Shown: positions 43,255 to 54,954, counted from the first letter of the stretch. The stretch is 64,000 bases of DNA from Plasmopara viticola (GCA_001695595.3 MBPM02000101.1:62001-126000); one strand, 5' to 3'. The notes: generated by a model not told the origin, from the letters alone. Translations and numbers: made by a program.

Positions 43255-45310
43255 TCACCAGTCGAGAGGGCCTATTCGCCATGTCCTGTGGCAGTGGAAT
43301 TTGTGCCAGATCATTCAGTGCAGAGAGCACAAACGGTGGCGTTCGACTGTCATCGAGAAAAGTCTTCACTGCGTCAGTCCGGGCTAAGCAGAGAAGATTT
43401 AGGTCACTCCATAGTAAAAACGGGGAGTGACGAAGGCGCTTTGGTGGCAACATCGGCCCAAGAAGCGCTTGAACTTTGACTGGATCGACGTATACACTCG
43501 GCGCGAAGACCATCAAGAATAAGTCGCTAGTGGCACTGTGTATAGCCGCGGTTTGAAGCTCCTTACTTGGAAACATGACATCGAAGAAATGGGCCGCGTT
43601 GATGGAGTCAATATCGTATCGAAGCCGCAGACGATCCTGCGAGTCGGTGGACTCATCGCTCGTTACAGGCTCCGCACTGATTGCCCGGTAAACTGCGTGA
43701 GCTTTAAACAGCTGGCTGTCATGTATTGCTTGAAGCTGAAAGAATCGGCGGAAGTAGGCTGGCTGCGCTTGAATCGCCGCCAAAACGTCCTCGTGTGCAG
43801 TAAGCTGTAAGACATCCCGCTCGATAAATTCATCAATTGCTTGTTGAAGTTCTGCCACTGAAACTTGCTCCACTGTAAGAGCCAGTGAGCGCACACTTTT
43901 TAGCGCACGCGCATCTTCTTCGTAAGGCAAAAAACTTGACGAGGCAGTGAAACCCGATACGGCGGCGGTCATCCCTTCTTCGTCTCCATCTTGTTCACCC
44001 GCTTCCAGATCAACATCCGGCGGCAGTGATGCATCAAAACCTTCATCTTGAAGGACCTCGTAGCAGTTGGGTGAGACGGGGAACGAGTAGACAAGAGAAT
44101 GAGGGTCTTCAGGTTCGACGTGAAGCTCGCAAGGGACCAGACCTTCCGGCTCCAAAAATTTTCCGCCTTCACGGTTGATGATACCGTATTGCGAGTGTTG
44201 TACAAGCTTCCACTCTGGTGCATCGTCTGGCACTGCATCAACAATCATGCGCTTGACCGCCGAGCTATTCGGCTTGTTGGCCAAGGCACGTGTAGAGTGC
44301 GACGCACGCGAAGACTGGGCTTGAACTGGATCGCTTAAATCAATAGCCACCCGGGTTTTGGCAACCGGTTGAGCCAGAACCTCCGACGACTTGGGTTGTT
44401 CAGCGGTAACTTCCTCAGTACCGGTCATGCTGGCATCAGACGTATCTGACGGCCGGCGTGGAGGTGGTCGTAGCGAAGGCGGCTTGACGCGGTTAAACTT
44501 ACGTTGACGGTGCTGTACAAAGCACGGTTTTTCATCCGAATCGAAAAAGATTTCCCGAAGGGGTTCACCATTAGATTCGAAAAGTCCAGCAGGACAACCG
44601 ACACTGTTGAAGTACACCGTGCGGCCGCGTGATTTCACCTGGCCATGAACGTGCGTGGGCGTAATCAGGACTGGTTGCGCATCTCTTTGCACAAACCAGT
44701 CGTAAATAGCCTGATCTGACACATCTTTTTGGAGACGGGTCAGATCCACGAAGTACAGTTTGTCGTACTTCGAATATTTACGGATTGTGGCGCTGACGCC
44801 ACAAACCGTAAGCTGCAGATTGCCCAATCGGGAGAGAGCATCATCAGACGTGCACACAAACGAGATACCTCGATTCGCGTATGCTTGAAAGTCCCGAAGA
44901 TGAACAAGGCACTCGCGCCAAACCGCAGGCTGGCTCACTGACGCCAGCGAGCTCAAGATGGCATCCTGCCTGTAGTCCGCAGTAAGACGGGCAGCTGGGA
45001 TCCACATGTTCGTACAATTCTTGGCAGCAACCGGTGTAGGTACCGCTGCAAGTGCGGCAAAACGGCGGTCCTGATTCGTTGAGCTGTCGTCGGAAAAAAG
45101 GTCCAAACTTGTCGCAAATTGAGAGTCGTCAGGAACCCAACGCGGCGCTGGCTGTCTAACAGCTGTTCGTTGGCGGCCCGTCTGACGAGTCGTACGCTGT
45201 TGTCCGTCCGGGCTTGCCTGGCGGGACTGCGGCGTTTGCAAGCCGGCCGGCGAACGTGCCGGTGGCTTCGCCGATGGTTTTGCCGAAGCAGAGCTAGGGG
45301 CGGTGACCAT
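43241..45310 (-). CDS. LINE ORF1 protein
   Basis: 689 residues. A basic, Ala/Pro/Gln-rich N-terminus (1-60) is followed by a globular central part (about 100-280) with a fold that could be RNA-binding (DKLYFVDLTRLQKD, a CCHC knuckle is not seen), then an acidic, Ser-rich linker. ORF1 proteins coat the LINE RNA. The start ATG is the first in frame and lies about 480 bp inside the element. The TAG stop at 43243-43241 sits inside the beginning of ORF2. Confidence 0.8.
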   Translation of the reverse strand: MVTAPSSASAKPSAKPPARSPAGLQTPQSRQASPDGQQRTTRQTGRQRTAVRQPAPRWVPDDSQFATSLDLFSDDSSTNQDRRFAALAAVPTPVAAKNCTNMWIPAARLTADYRQDAILSSLASVSQPAVWRECLVHLRDFQAYANRGISFVCTSDDALSRLGNLQLTVCGVSATIRKYSKYDKLYFVDLTRLQKDVSDQAIYDWFVQRDAQPVLITPTHVHGQVKSRGRTVYFNSVGCPAGLFESNGEPLREIFFDSDEKPCFVQHRQRKFNRVKPPSLRPPPRRPSDTSDASMTGTEEVTAEQPKSSEVLAQPVAKTRVAIDLSDPVQAQSSRASHSTRALANKPNSSAVKRMIVDAVPDDAPEWKLVQHSQYGIINREGGKFLEPEGLVPCELHVEPEDPHSLVYSFPVSPNCYEVLQDEGFDASLPPDVDLEAGEQDGDEEGMTAAVSGFTASSSFLPYEEDARALKSVRSLALTVEQVSVAELQQAIDEFIERDVLQLTAHEDVLAAIQAQPAYFRRFFQLQAIHDSQLFKAHAVYRAISAEPVTSDESTDSQDRLRLRYDIDSINAAHFFDVMFPSKELQTAAIHSATSDLFLMVFAPSVYVDPVKVQALLGPMLPPKRLRHSPFLLWSDLNLLCLARTDAVKTFLDDSRTPPFVLSALNDLAQIPLPQDMANRPSRLVNPHL

Positions 45311-45794
45311 TCTACCAATGAGTCACTTAGTGGGTGCAGCTAGGCAGATCGACTGTGGTGGGAGTAAGAACTACCCACAACTTCTCTCAATGGGCCAAAA
45401 GGCAAACGCGTGATCAGCGCGACCAGTGAGGAGACAACACCACAGTATTAAGTTGCCTTGGCTGAGTAGAAGGAACTAGTCCGACTAACACTCACGTCCA
45501 CTCCAAATTGGCTGTACAACTGTACACCGGAGAAAGCGACCGTAGAAGGAAACCGACGAAGCGAAAGTCTTCCGCGAGGAGAGACAGAAGCAACGGTAGA
45601 AGACAGCGAAAACTGTCGGCGGCGGTTGGACTTGGCGGCGGCGGTAGCACTCACTGGGAGGTGCGTACGGCGGCGGCGAAGGCGTAGCGGCGGTCTACAG
45701 TACTCCGGAGAGAACTGACGACGGCGGCGGGAACTGTCTCTTAGCAGAAACGGGGCAGGATCGGGCACTTGTGCTCGAGCCGGCAAATTAGGAA
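45311..45794 (-). promoter_or_regulatory. LINE 5' UTR, GC-rich, likely internal promoter
   Basis: About 480 bp between the 5' end of the element (next to the target duplication) and ORF1. 45540-45770 is rich in CGG/CGGCGG runs and stands out from the AT-rich surroundings. LINE 5' UTRs usually carry the promoter. No motif identified. Confidence 0.5.
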
Positions 45795-45814
45795 GTCGCA
45801 GAGCAGAATGGGAA

Positions 45815-45959
45815 GTAAATTCATAGGAATAAAGCAAACTTTCGGCTCTAACTCACTTGTAGCCACGTGTTCTTCTGTCTCGATATTCTAGAATGTGACT
45901 AATTCTCTTATATGTCAAGTTGATACATACTGTGGGACACCCAATTAGAGGTCGTTACA
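45815..45959 (-). repeat. family C 3' LTR, main part
   Basis: Matches 50338-50481 with few differences (for example one extra T in the GTTCTTCTGTC stretch). Continues at 37547-37581 beyond the LINE. Confidence 0.85.
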
Positions 45960-47417
45960 CCCCCCCTCAACTCGACAGTCCGCAAGTCCGGATGCGTCAC
46001 GAAGCTCCACAAAGCGCGGCGTCGGAATGGCCTTCGTTAACATATCCGCTAGCTGAGACTCCGATGGTCCGAACTTCATCTTGATGGTGCCCTTCTCGAC
46101 GTGGTCACGGACGAAGTGAGCTCGGAGGTCGATGTGCTTGGCGCGTGGGGTGTATCCGTGGCTAGTTGCCATACTAATCGCCGACTGGTTGTCCATGTAG
46201 ATCGTCGACGCACTCGACACGTTTACACCCATCTCTGTGAGGAGGAAACGCAGCCACAGTACTTCTTGAGCGGTAAGTGCGAGAGCCATGTACTCGGCTT
46301 CAGCAGTTGATAACGCGACGGTCGCTTGACGCTTGCTCTTGTATATGACCGGACCGTCAGCCAACTTCACCATCACACCAGACGTCGAGCGTCGCGTCTC
46401 CTTATCACCACCCCAATTCGCGTCGCAGTATGCCACGATATTCTTGCCCTTAGCCGTGTAGTGGATGCCGATCGAATCAGTGGCCTAGAGGTAGCGAAGT
46501 ACACGTAGCGCAGCATTCCAATGCATCTCACGCGGCGTATCGAGGTACTGAGAGAGAATCGACAGCACGAAGTCAACGTCGGGACGTGTGGCATTTGGCA
46601 ACGTACAGCATTGATCCGATTAGTTCGCGGTACTTATTTTTGTCTGTGCATACACCGTGCTTGTCGGATGGGCTAAGATCTTGACCGATCACCATTGGGT
46701 TGCGGACACCATGAGCAGATACTTGACCAAAACACTCGAGCAACTTGGTTATAAACTGAGATTGCTTCACCACCATTTCACCACGTTTACGATCGTGAAG
46801 TACTTCCATCCCGAGAATGAAACGAGCATCACCGAGTGAATTGACCGTGAAGTGCGACGCGAGACCAGTACACACGGATCGCGCTTGTTCCTCTGTCTTG
46901 CAACAAACAAGAAAATCGTCCACGTAGAGCACCACAAAAACCGCGGCCTCTGGGTCACTGTCATCTCGTCGAACGAAGAGACAAGGATCAGCTGGACACT
47001 GTTTAAAAAACCGAGACTCTTAAACACGTCGCGGATGGTACGGTGCCACACAGCTGCAGCTTGCTTGAGTCCATAGAGGCTGCGGCGGAGTCTACAAACC
47101 AATTCCGGCGCCACATTCACTCCTTCAGGGGGATTCATAAACACTGTTTCGTCAAGCTTGCCATTTAGAAATGCGGTCTCAATGTCAAACTGGCGAATCA
47201 TGAGGCGTCGAGAGCTGCGCAATGCGAGAAAGACCCGGATCGTGTTCATGCTTGCCATTAATGAGTATGTGTGGGTATAGTCTATGTTGCTAGTCTGGAG
47301 GAAACCTCGAGCGACCAGACGTGCCTTGTATCGCTTTACCGCTCCATTTTCGTCGTACTTCTTCGCGAATACCCATTTGCATTCGATCACCTTGTTTCCT
47401 TGAGGTCGCCGCACCAT
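45945..47417 (-). pseudogene. copia family C reverse transcriptase / RNase H (frameshifted)
   Basis: Three frames cover RVT_2 and RNase H. 46767-47417 has ECKWVFAKKYDENGAVKRYKA-type, FDIETAFLNG and YGLKQAAAVWH. 46573-46935 has the catalytic LYVDDFLV. 45945-46436 has YCDANWGGDKETRRS, LSTAEAEYMAL and MDNQSAI. Breaks lie near 46930 and 46500-46580, so no single polyprotein can be made. Confidence 0.85.
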
Positions 47418-47471
47418 GTCTCACGTGTGGCTCCGCACATGCGATCGAATCTCAGCACGAATAGCTTCCTT

Positions 47472-49509
47472 CTATTGTGGAGCGTCAGGGGCCGCCATTG
47501 CCTCAGCGTATGATGTAGGCAGCTCAGACGCCGCCAACGCAATTTCGTACTCGTCCAGGCGTGGTCCCTTGCTTTCTGGTTCTGGCTCATTGTCGTTTAC
47601 AGCGCCACCAAGATGCAAAGGCATATCTCCGTAAGCCAGTTGACGCAGTTGTTCATACGTGATCGACCGAGGGCGAATGGAACCACCACTGAACACTATG
47701 CGATTCTCTGATGCACCGACGCCTACGCCAACACCTTCACCATGAGGGATAATTGCTGACGGTGTGCACGGATTACATGCGGCAGCACGGACGAGGTCAA
47801 GGCTCGGGTTGAAATGCTGGACCATGATGGCGGGGCGATCGATCGATCAATCGACTTGGATGTTGTGAGTGCGGGACGATATCGCAATCAGGACGCTGGG
47901 CGAGCTGCATCTGCTGATTTTCGGTAGCAGTAGCAGGACTGATGCGCTGGACAACTTGCATCTGGCTGTTACTCCCCCTGTCCAAAGCATCGGTAGAAAC
48001 GGGTGAGACTTGAGCATCGGTAGGGGGCACTTCTTCCATTTCAGCGTCGGCGGCATCGTCGACATCCGCAGTTGTACCATGTTCGCTCTCATTCACTGGT
48101 CGCGGTGGCGGAATAGACATCACGGAATCGTGATCATTGATGCTCACCACCCAAGAAGAGCAACTTGAGTCATCACTGACGGCATGGAACGTGTCTGGTG
48201 GTCGCTCATTCAGATGCACCGATCGCGAAATCACGATGCGCTCGTCGTCGTAGTCCCACACACGGTACGCTTTCGAACCATCAGCGTATCCAAGGAAGAG
48301 GGAGCGGTGAACTCGAGGATCAAGTTTGCCTAAGTATGGCTTGTCAACATGTACGTAGCCGCGAGCACCAAATACACGAAGGTCTTCGAGTGACTGGCGC
48401 TTTCCGGTTAATACTTTGAGGGAACTCTGATCCGGTCGCGCAGTATTCGGGATACGGTTGACGATGTAAGCTGCAGTCCGAAACACTTCAGCCCACCACA
48501 CACGGTCCACTTGCATGTAGTGTAGCATCGATCGGGCCATGTCAGCTAGCGTCAGGTTCATACGCTCAGCGGTCCCAATTTGCTGAGGGCTGTATGGCGC
48601 ACTCGTCTGGTGAATGATCCCTTTGGACGCACAGAAGTTGCCGAAGCGCTTGCTCACATATTCACCACCGTTGTCACTACGAACACACATCACCTTGCAG
48701 CCGTGTTGCACCTTAACCTCAGTGCAAAATGCCTTGAAGCAATCGAACACTTGAGACTTCTGCTTGATGAAGTTGACGAACACTACTCGGCTGAAGTCGT
48801 CCACGAAGACCACGATGTATACCGCACCACCCTTGGACTTCGGTTTAATTGGCCCCATCACATCCGTGTGCACAATCTCAAATGGGCGACCTGTCTTTAT
48901 CTCGCTACCCGATTGGTGCGCGAACGAGCTCGTGTTCATTTTTCCTTGCGCACAGCCACTGCAAACACCACCATTCGATTGAAACAAAGCCATAGGGGGG
49001 ACATCATCGCACGCGCGAGCAACTAGCTTTCGCTTGGTATCGGAGACGTGCCCCAGGCGCGCGTGAATAACTTCGTAGGCTTTATCACTTGACTCACCAT
49101 CAACTGCCGTATACGCGTTGCCTTCCGTTCTGTACTCCAGTTCACACGCGTACAGTTTCCCAATCCGAGGGACTCGAACAACAACACGGCCATTCAGCGA
49201 GATGGAGGCACCGGTCTTGTCGAACTTCACAGCGAGATTCTTGGACATGAGTGAAGGAACCGACAGTAGCTTTCGGTCCAATTTCTGAACGTGGAGAACA
49301 TCGGTCAACTTCACCCGCACGCCTCCGGTAAAGTTAACTCGCACGGTACCCATACTTATGGCGGCAACCCGCTGGCCAATTGCCACCATGATCTCGATTG
49401 ATTCTGTAAGCGGGCGGTACTCCGAAAAATCAGTCCGATCCGTAGTCATGTGCGAGCTGGCTCCACTATCAAGGAGCCAGGTGGACGATCGCTCACCACC
49501 AGCGGTCAT
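47472..49509 (-). pseudogene. copia family C protease-integrase and linker
   Basis: The frame 49509-47797 is open for 570 codons: protease WLLDSGASSHM, GAG-pre-integrase HARLGHVSD and CSGCAQGKM, the integrase core HTDVMGPI, VDDFSR and RSDNGGEY, then APYSPQQIGTAERMN. The Ser-rich linker is cut by a shift near 47810 and continues at 47825-47472. Integrase residues D, D and E appear intact. Confidence 0.85.
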
Positions 49510-49512
49510 AGC

Positions 49513-50298
49513 TTAGAACGCGAACTCCGAACCACCGGCATTGCCCGATAGCCTCGGGCAATCTTGCTTCTTGTGGCCAGCTTCGTGGCATTCATAGCAT
49601 CGGCCCTTGAATTCTTCCTTGTCACCACCATTATGCCCTTTGCGTCCGTGTCCCTTGGCATTTCGTCCACGTCGGCCTCCACGCCCATTCTGGAACCTTC
49701 CACCATTATCACTCACCGTCGTCTTGAATGCTTGCTCCTTCACCTCGCGTTTCTGAATCATCTCATATTCGCGTCGGAGCATCTCCTCGCATCCAGAAGT
49801 GTCACACGGTCGCGCGCTTCGATGAGCCGCACCATCGCGTCGTACTCACTTGGCACACTACCAAGGAGGATCACCAGCTTCTACTCTTCAGGCAGAGCGT
49901 CACCAACCGCGGCCAACTTCGCACACATCGAACTGCACCAGATGCTCCATGAGACTCCCACCACTAGCCATCGCGAATTCGTGGAGTTGCTTGCGCAGCT
50001 GCACACGGTTGTGCAGACTCTGCTTCATGAAAAATGCACGCAGAATTTGCCATGCTTCCCATGCAGAATTGGCTTCTCTCACCATCATCTGGTACGTTGG
50101 ACTCAACAGCTTCGACACCACAGCCAGCGCCTTCACATCGGCGGCTTTCCATTGGGTGGGGGCTTTCACTGCGTCTTCTGGCTTCACCTCGAGATGATTG
50201 AAGAGGTCCTTCCTGGCTACTGCCATGCGGGCGTTAAACTCCCACAGGAAGTAGTTGTCGTCGCTGAAGTTCTCGTTCGGATTCGTTATTGGGCTCAT
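49513..50298 (-). pseudogene. copia family C gag
   Basis: 50298-49900 begins MSPITNPNENF just inside the LTR and has WEFNARMAVARKDLFNHL and LHNRVQLRKQLHEFAM. A frameshift near 49930 and a stop near 49880 follow. The zinc knuckle CYECHEAGHKKQDC is in 49782-49513. A stop (TAG) separates it from protease at 49511. Confidence 0.8.
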
Positions 50299-50302
50299 AA
50301 CC

Positions 50303-50481
50303 TATAACAATTTGATTGTCGCAGAGCAGAATGGAAAGTAAATTTATAGGAATAAAGCAAACTTTCGGCCTTAACTCACTTGTAGCCACGTGTTCTCTGT
50401 CTCGATATTCTAGAATGTGACTAATTCTCTTATATGTCAAGTTGACACATACTGTGGGACGCCCAATTAGAGGTCGTTACA
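50303..50481 (-). repeat. family C 5' LTR
   Basis: 179 bp. In element orientation it starts TGTAACGACCTC and ends ATTGTTATA, followed by GGTTATGAGCCC, which includes the gag start. Confidence 0.85.
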
Positions 50482-50561
50482 CAATCATCTTAAGAGAGTG
50501 CGGCATTTTTCTAAGGGGGTTCGTGATTTGATACCGGGCACCTGGATTTAAATGTTTGTCC
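50482..50561 (+). pseudogene. HECT fragment trapped between two copia elements
   Basis: 80 bp matching the HECT stretch QSSLESAAFLKG..DLIPGAWI, plus strand (CAATCATCTTAAG ... GATACCGGGCACC). Its left edge lies within 10 bp of the H3/H4 protease junction, but it keeps the other side of HECT. Confidence 0.75.
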
Positions 50562-50562
50562 G

Positions 50563-50670
50563 GATGGCTTCACAGTAATTACAAGTACGTCACAATTAGT
50601 AATTACATATGGTAGCCGTTCATTGGTCAGGATAAATATATTCACTTCGGTTTCTACTTTCTTTTCAACA
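50563..50670 (+). repeat. family B 5' LTR, truncated
   Basis: Begins at GGATGGCTTCACAG within the LTR. The TGTAAAATTACACC start is missing and replaced by HECT sequence. Ends CTTTTCAACA. Confidence 0.8.
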
Positions 50671-50719
50671 GTTTAACAGCCGCAAACAACAGCCTCGCAT
50701 CACCACACCTTCACCGCCA

Positions 50720-51295
50720 TGATACCAAGCGCACCGAAGTCCTCCTAGGAGATAGTAACTACTACCATTGGGAGTTCAACATGAGAATCGCCCTCGCAAG
50801 AAAAGGGCTTCTGGGACGCATTATGGGCGCGAAGGACCGCGAAATAACGGAGACGTGGCTCGTGAATGACGCCAAGGCATTGGGTATAATTGCCCAGGGC
50901 GTCGAGATTCAACACCAGACCTAGATACGGTCTGCTACTCGTGCCTTGGAGGCAAGGGGAACGCTTCGCGATTTCTACCATCGTTCCACTCTACACAACC
51001 GTGTCACGATGACACAGCGCCTTCATGAGTTTAAGATGGAGAGTGGCAGTCGCATGGTGGAACATCTGGACGCGTTCGATGAGCTGGTCGTGGGACTCCA
51101 GATGACGGGAGAGTCGGTGGATGAATCAAGACATCTAGTGGTGCTTCTGAGCAGCTTGCCGGTGGAATATGAATTAATATCTTCTTAGTGGAGAACGCCA
51201 AGGGCATCACTCTGATCGAAGTCAAGGAGAAGTTGCTGAAGGAGTCAGACAGACTACAGAAGAAGAAAGCAAGTGAGAAAACGTTTTGAGCCATA
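50720..51295 (+). pseudogene. copia family B gag
   Basis: UBN2-type Gag: YYHWEFNMRIALARKGLLG, then a TAG near 50922, then LHNRVTMTQRLHEFKM and LVVLLSSLPVEYE. The frame breaks at 51188 and again near 51289 (TGA in the KTF stretch). Both later lesions are also in copy 1. Confidence 0.8.
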
Positions 51296-51329
51296 GACAA
51301 TGATGGACGGATCAAGGGCAGACAAGGAA

Positions 51330-54300
51330 GTGGCCGCAAGAGTTACGCGCCACGCAAGGGCGGCGGTTTTCGGGGAAAATGCTTCAATTGTGCCCAGACT
51401 GTTCATATGAAACGGGACTGCCAAGCTGCTGAGAGCCGTTCCAGAAACCGTTATAGCGGTGATGATGCAGTGTTTGCTGTGGGGGATGAGCAATCAGTAA
51501 GCTGGCTGATCGACAGTGGTGCGACGTCACACATGATCCCTCACCAAAGTGACTTGATCGACTTCAAGCAACTTAAAGACGACGTCAAGGTAATAATTGC
51601 TGATGGCAGAAAGTTACGCGTCGAAGGAGCTGGAACGGTGAAGCTTATCGGCTTAGATGGAAGACGCAAATCGATGATGGAAGTGCTGCTTATCCCTGGA
51701 CTTGACAGACGTCTACTGTCGGTGGGAAAGCTTGTTGAACGTGGACCAAGTGTGGAGTTTCAGCGTGCTTCGTGCACTATTTGGGACAAGAACGAAGCTT
51801 TGGCAACTGGGACAAGAAACGGGAAAGCTTACACACTGGATTGTCAGCAAGAGGAGGCACGATTGGTGCAATACTCGGAAGCTGATAGTCAGTGGGAGTT
51901 ATGGCACGCTCGTATGGGACATCCAAGTGAGGACGTTTTTTAGTGGAGACTATGCGATCCACAGAAGGTATACCTGCGCTAAAACAAGGTATTAAGACCC
52001 TGTGTGGTGGATGCATGAAGGGCAAGCAGACGATCGAAGCTTTTCCAGGACGCTCCATGACAAAGACATCACGTGTATTGAAATTAGTTCACACAGACGT
52101 GATGGGACCCATGAAGACACTTTTGAAAGGAGGTGCTAAATACATTTTGACTTTTGTGGATGATTATTCTTGATATGTGGTGGCTTACTTTCTGGCAAAG
52201 AAGAGTGAAGTTGCCGACAAGATCAAGATGTTCAAAGCACTGCATGAGAATCAATGGGGAACCCGTATCAAGTGCCTGCGTTCGGACAACGGAACGGAGT
52301 TTGTCAACAAGACAGTTACGGATTTATGTCAGCGGAACGGTATCATACATCAGCGTACAGTATTATACAGTCCCCAACAAAATGGAGTTGCAGAACGAAT
52401 GAACCGTTCGATAATGGAAAAGGCACGGAGCATGCTACACTACGAGTGTGTTCCGACATGTTCGTGGGCAGAGACAGTAAGCACTGCGGTGTACCTGATC
52501 AACCGCTCTCCTAATACAATGCACCCAAATAACACCCCATATAGACTGGGATTTAAGATGAAGCCTCGGATGGATCATCTTAGGGTGTTTGGGTCTCATG
52601 GATATGCTCACGTTGATCAAGTGAAGAGGACGAAGTTCGAAGCCAAAAGCTTCAGTGCATGTTCCTTGGTTATGCCGAAGACACCCAGGGATACCGAGTT
52701 TACGATTTGGAGAAAAACAAGATATCAGTATCACGGTCGGTGAAGCTGGACGAGCGTGAAGTGGGCGGCATTTATGAGACGCACCCGCCCAATCAAGTAA
52801 ACGTGATACACGTTACCAAAGACAGCGATGAAAGTGCTGTTTCCGGGCCAACGGAACACCAACAAGATCAAAATGAACCTATGGAGTGTGAAGAAGAAGA
52901 TGAAATTCCAGATGCTCCAATGAATGAGGAGGAGTCCGACACAAATGAGTCAAGGGTCGAAATGCTTGGATTACTGACCTCAGTACACTCTGAACTGACA
53001 GAGTACAGAACTCCTACACTGGATGCACAGGAAGATCGATTGGTAATTCGACCGCAAGTGGAACGTTCAAGGCGTACACATGAACCAATGTTGTTGTTGG
53101 AAAACGGATCAGATGCCGATGAAAGTCTGGAAGGAAGCGAAGGACCACCATCTTCAAAGCGTGCAAGATTTGATGAAGAGGGCCTTATAGCTGAAGCTAT
53201 TCTCGCTTACGCTGTGAGTATTGATGAAGAATCAGACTTGCCTACCACGTATGCGCAGGTAATGTCTAGTGACGAGGTAGAACAGTGGCGACAAGCGATG
53301 GACGCCGAATTACAGTCGCATCACCAAAACAAAACATGGACACCCGTTCCACGAGAATCAATTGGACGTACGATTGGATGCCGCTGGGTATTTGCTAAGA
53401 AGCGTGACCAGAATGGATGTGCTGTGCGCTACAAAGCACGATTGGTGGCTAAAGGTTTCAAGCAGAAATACGGCGTGGATTTCTTCGAGACTTACTCTCC
53501 AGTGGCCAACATGAACTAAATTCGAGTTGTACTCGCATTGTGTGCGGTTTTAGGCTACAAAATGGAACAGCTGGACGTCGACACCGCCTTTCTCAACAGT
53601 GTGCTGTCGTATCGTGTTCACATGGAAGTTCCGATTGGTGTTAAGGGAGCTCAAGGATTTGCGTGTCGGCTGAACGAAGCTATATATGGACTCAAGCAAG
53701 ATGCAAGCGCTTGGGACGAGACGATCGACCACGTCTTCAAGAAGCACGATTTTAAAGGTTGTGGAGCGGATCAATGCGTCTACGTGAAGAAAGTGAAAGG
53801 GTTTTGTGTACGTATGTCTTTATGTCGATGATATGATCATTGCAGCCAAGACGAGCGACGAGATTCTAGAAGTCAAGGGATGCTTAAAGGTGTTTTCAAG
53901 ATGAAGGATCTCGGTATGGCGAAGTTCATCTTGGGCATGGAGATCGACCACGACATGACAGCTTCCACACTAATGATCAAGCAAACACGCTACATTAGCG
54001 ACGTGGCTGAGCGATTTGGACAAAAAAACGCCAAAAACGTCGACAATCCGTGTACGTTAGGTCTCAAGCTGTCAACATCACATACCAGGTACAGAAGCTG
54101 AGCGTTCAGAAATGCGGTCAAGACCATACCGCTCACTAATTGTATGTCTGCTATATGTTACAACTTGCACTCGGCCGGACGTCGCATACATCGTGACACA
54201 CCTGTCTCGATTTCTCGGGGTTATCACATTGGAACGCCGCAATTCGTGTATTGCGCTACTTAAATTCGACACGTCATCATGGGATCGTTTACCAAAGAGG

Positions 54301-54796
54301 GACAAGAAAGGTGATTGTTGAAGCTTTTTCGGATGCTGACTGCGGTAGCAACACCGATGGCAGACGGTCTGTCTCAGGTGTGCTGATCAACATTGGTAAA
54401 GCTCCAGTTGTATTCAAGTCCAAGTATCAAAGAACCGTTGCACTAAGTTCCACAGAAGCAGAGTATATGGCGCTAAGCTTGTGCGCACAAGAAGTACTTT
54501 AGGCGCGCGCAATGCTCAAGGACATGGGTCAAGAACAAGTGGGAGGCACGCAAATATGGGAAGACAATCAAGGTGCGATAGCTTTGGCAAACAACGCGGG
54601 CTACCACGCAAGTACAAAGCACGTGGACATCAGACATCACTTTATTCGGAAAAATGTTCAGCATGGATTTGTCAAGATTGGCTACATTGATACGAAGTGT
54701 CAGCTTGCAGATATGCTTGGAACCAAGATGCTGAAGTATCTGCGCGAAGCTTCCGGAATCAAGACCAAGTCAGCAACAAAGGACACACAGCATTAG
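51330..54796 (+). pseudogene. copia family B pol (protease, integrase, RT, RNase H)
   Basis: Protease WLIDSGATSHM (51500s); GAG-pre-integrase ELWHARMGHPS (51890s); integrase HTDVMGPM, CLRSDNGTEF and YSPQQNGVAERMN (52090-52400); RT LVAKGFKQKYGVDF and LDVDTAFLNS (53450-53600), with the YVDD region at about 53820; RNase H LSSTEAEYMAL and LANNAGYHASTKH (54440-54620). Breaks near 51943, 52175, 52660, 53517, 53805, 53880, 54100 and 54501. Confidence 0.85.
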
Positions 54797-54809
54797 CGGT
54801 GAGAAGGAG

Positions 54810-54954
54810 TGTAAAATAACACCGCTGAATGCATGTTGAACAGGTGGATGGCTTCACAGTGATTACAAGTACGTCACAATTAGTAATTGGATATGGTAGC
54901 TGTTCACTGGTCAATATAAATATATTTACTTCGGTTTCTACTTTCTTTTCAACA
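54810..54954 (+). repeat. family B 3' LTR
   Basis: 145 bp, TGTAAAATAACACC to CTTTTCAACA, preceded by the purine tract GCGGTGAGAAGGAG. Confidence 0.88.

Larger units (their letters stand above)
37582..45794 (-). mobile_element. full-length two-ORF LINE (APE-type non-LTR retrotransposon)
   Basis: An 8.2-kb minus-strand insertion flanked by a 20-bp target duplication (37562-37581 and 45795-45814). From its 5' end: GC-rich 5' UTR (45794-45311), ORF1 (45310-43241), ORF2 with APE endonuclease, reverse transcriptase and zinc-binding end (43254-39172), and a 1.6-kb 3' region. Both ORFs are free of internal stops. There is no clear poly-A tail at 37582. It sits inside the LTR of copia family C. Confidence 0.88.
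37547..50481 (-). mobile_element. Ty1/copia element, family C, split by the LINE
   Basis: Minus-strand copia. The right (5') LTR is 50481-50303 and the left (3') LTR is 45959-45815 plus 37581-37547 once the LINE is removed. The polypurine tract GAGGGGGG lies just inside the left LTR (about 45960-45967). Genes in order: gag, zinc knuckle, protease-integrase, RT, RNase H. Both LTRs start TGTAACGACC and end GTTATA. No matching 5-bp duplication is seen at the outer edges (AGATT versus CAATC). Confidence 0.85.
50562..54954 (+). mobile_element. Ty1/copia element, family B copy 2
   Basis: Nearly complete. The 5' LTR has lost about 35 bp (50563-50670), gag starts near 50720, pol runs to 54796 and the 3' LTR is 54810-54954. 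Many stops and shifts. The 3' LTR is followed by GCTTTGACTACGTG, the same S-spacer position at which copy 1 sits. Confidence 0.88.

Noticed and set aside
45448..45837. 129-aa Arg/Ser-rich minus-strand ORF
   Set aside because: Spans the LINE 5' UTR and the copia LTR boundary. The Arg richness comes from CGG-type GC-rich sequence.
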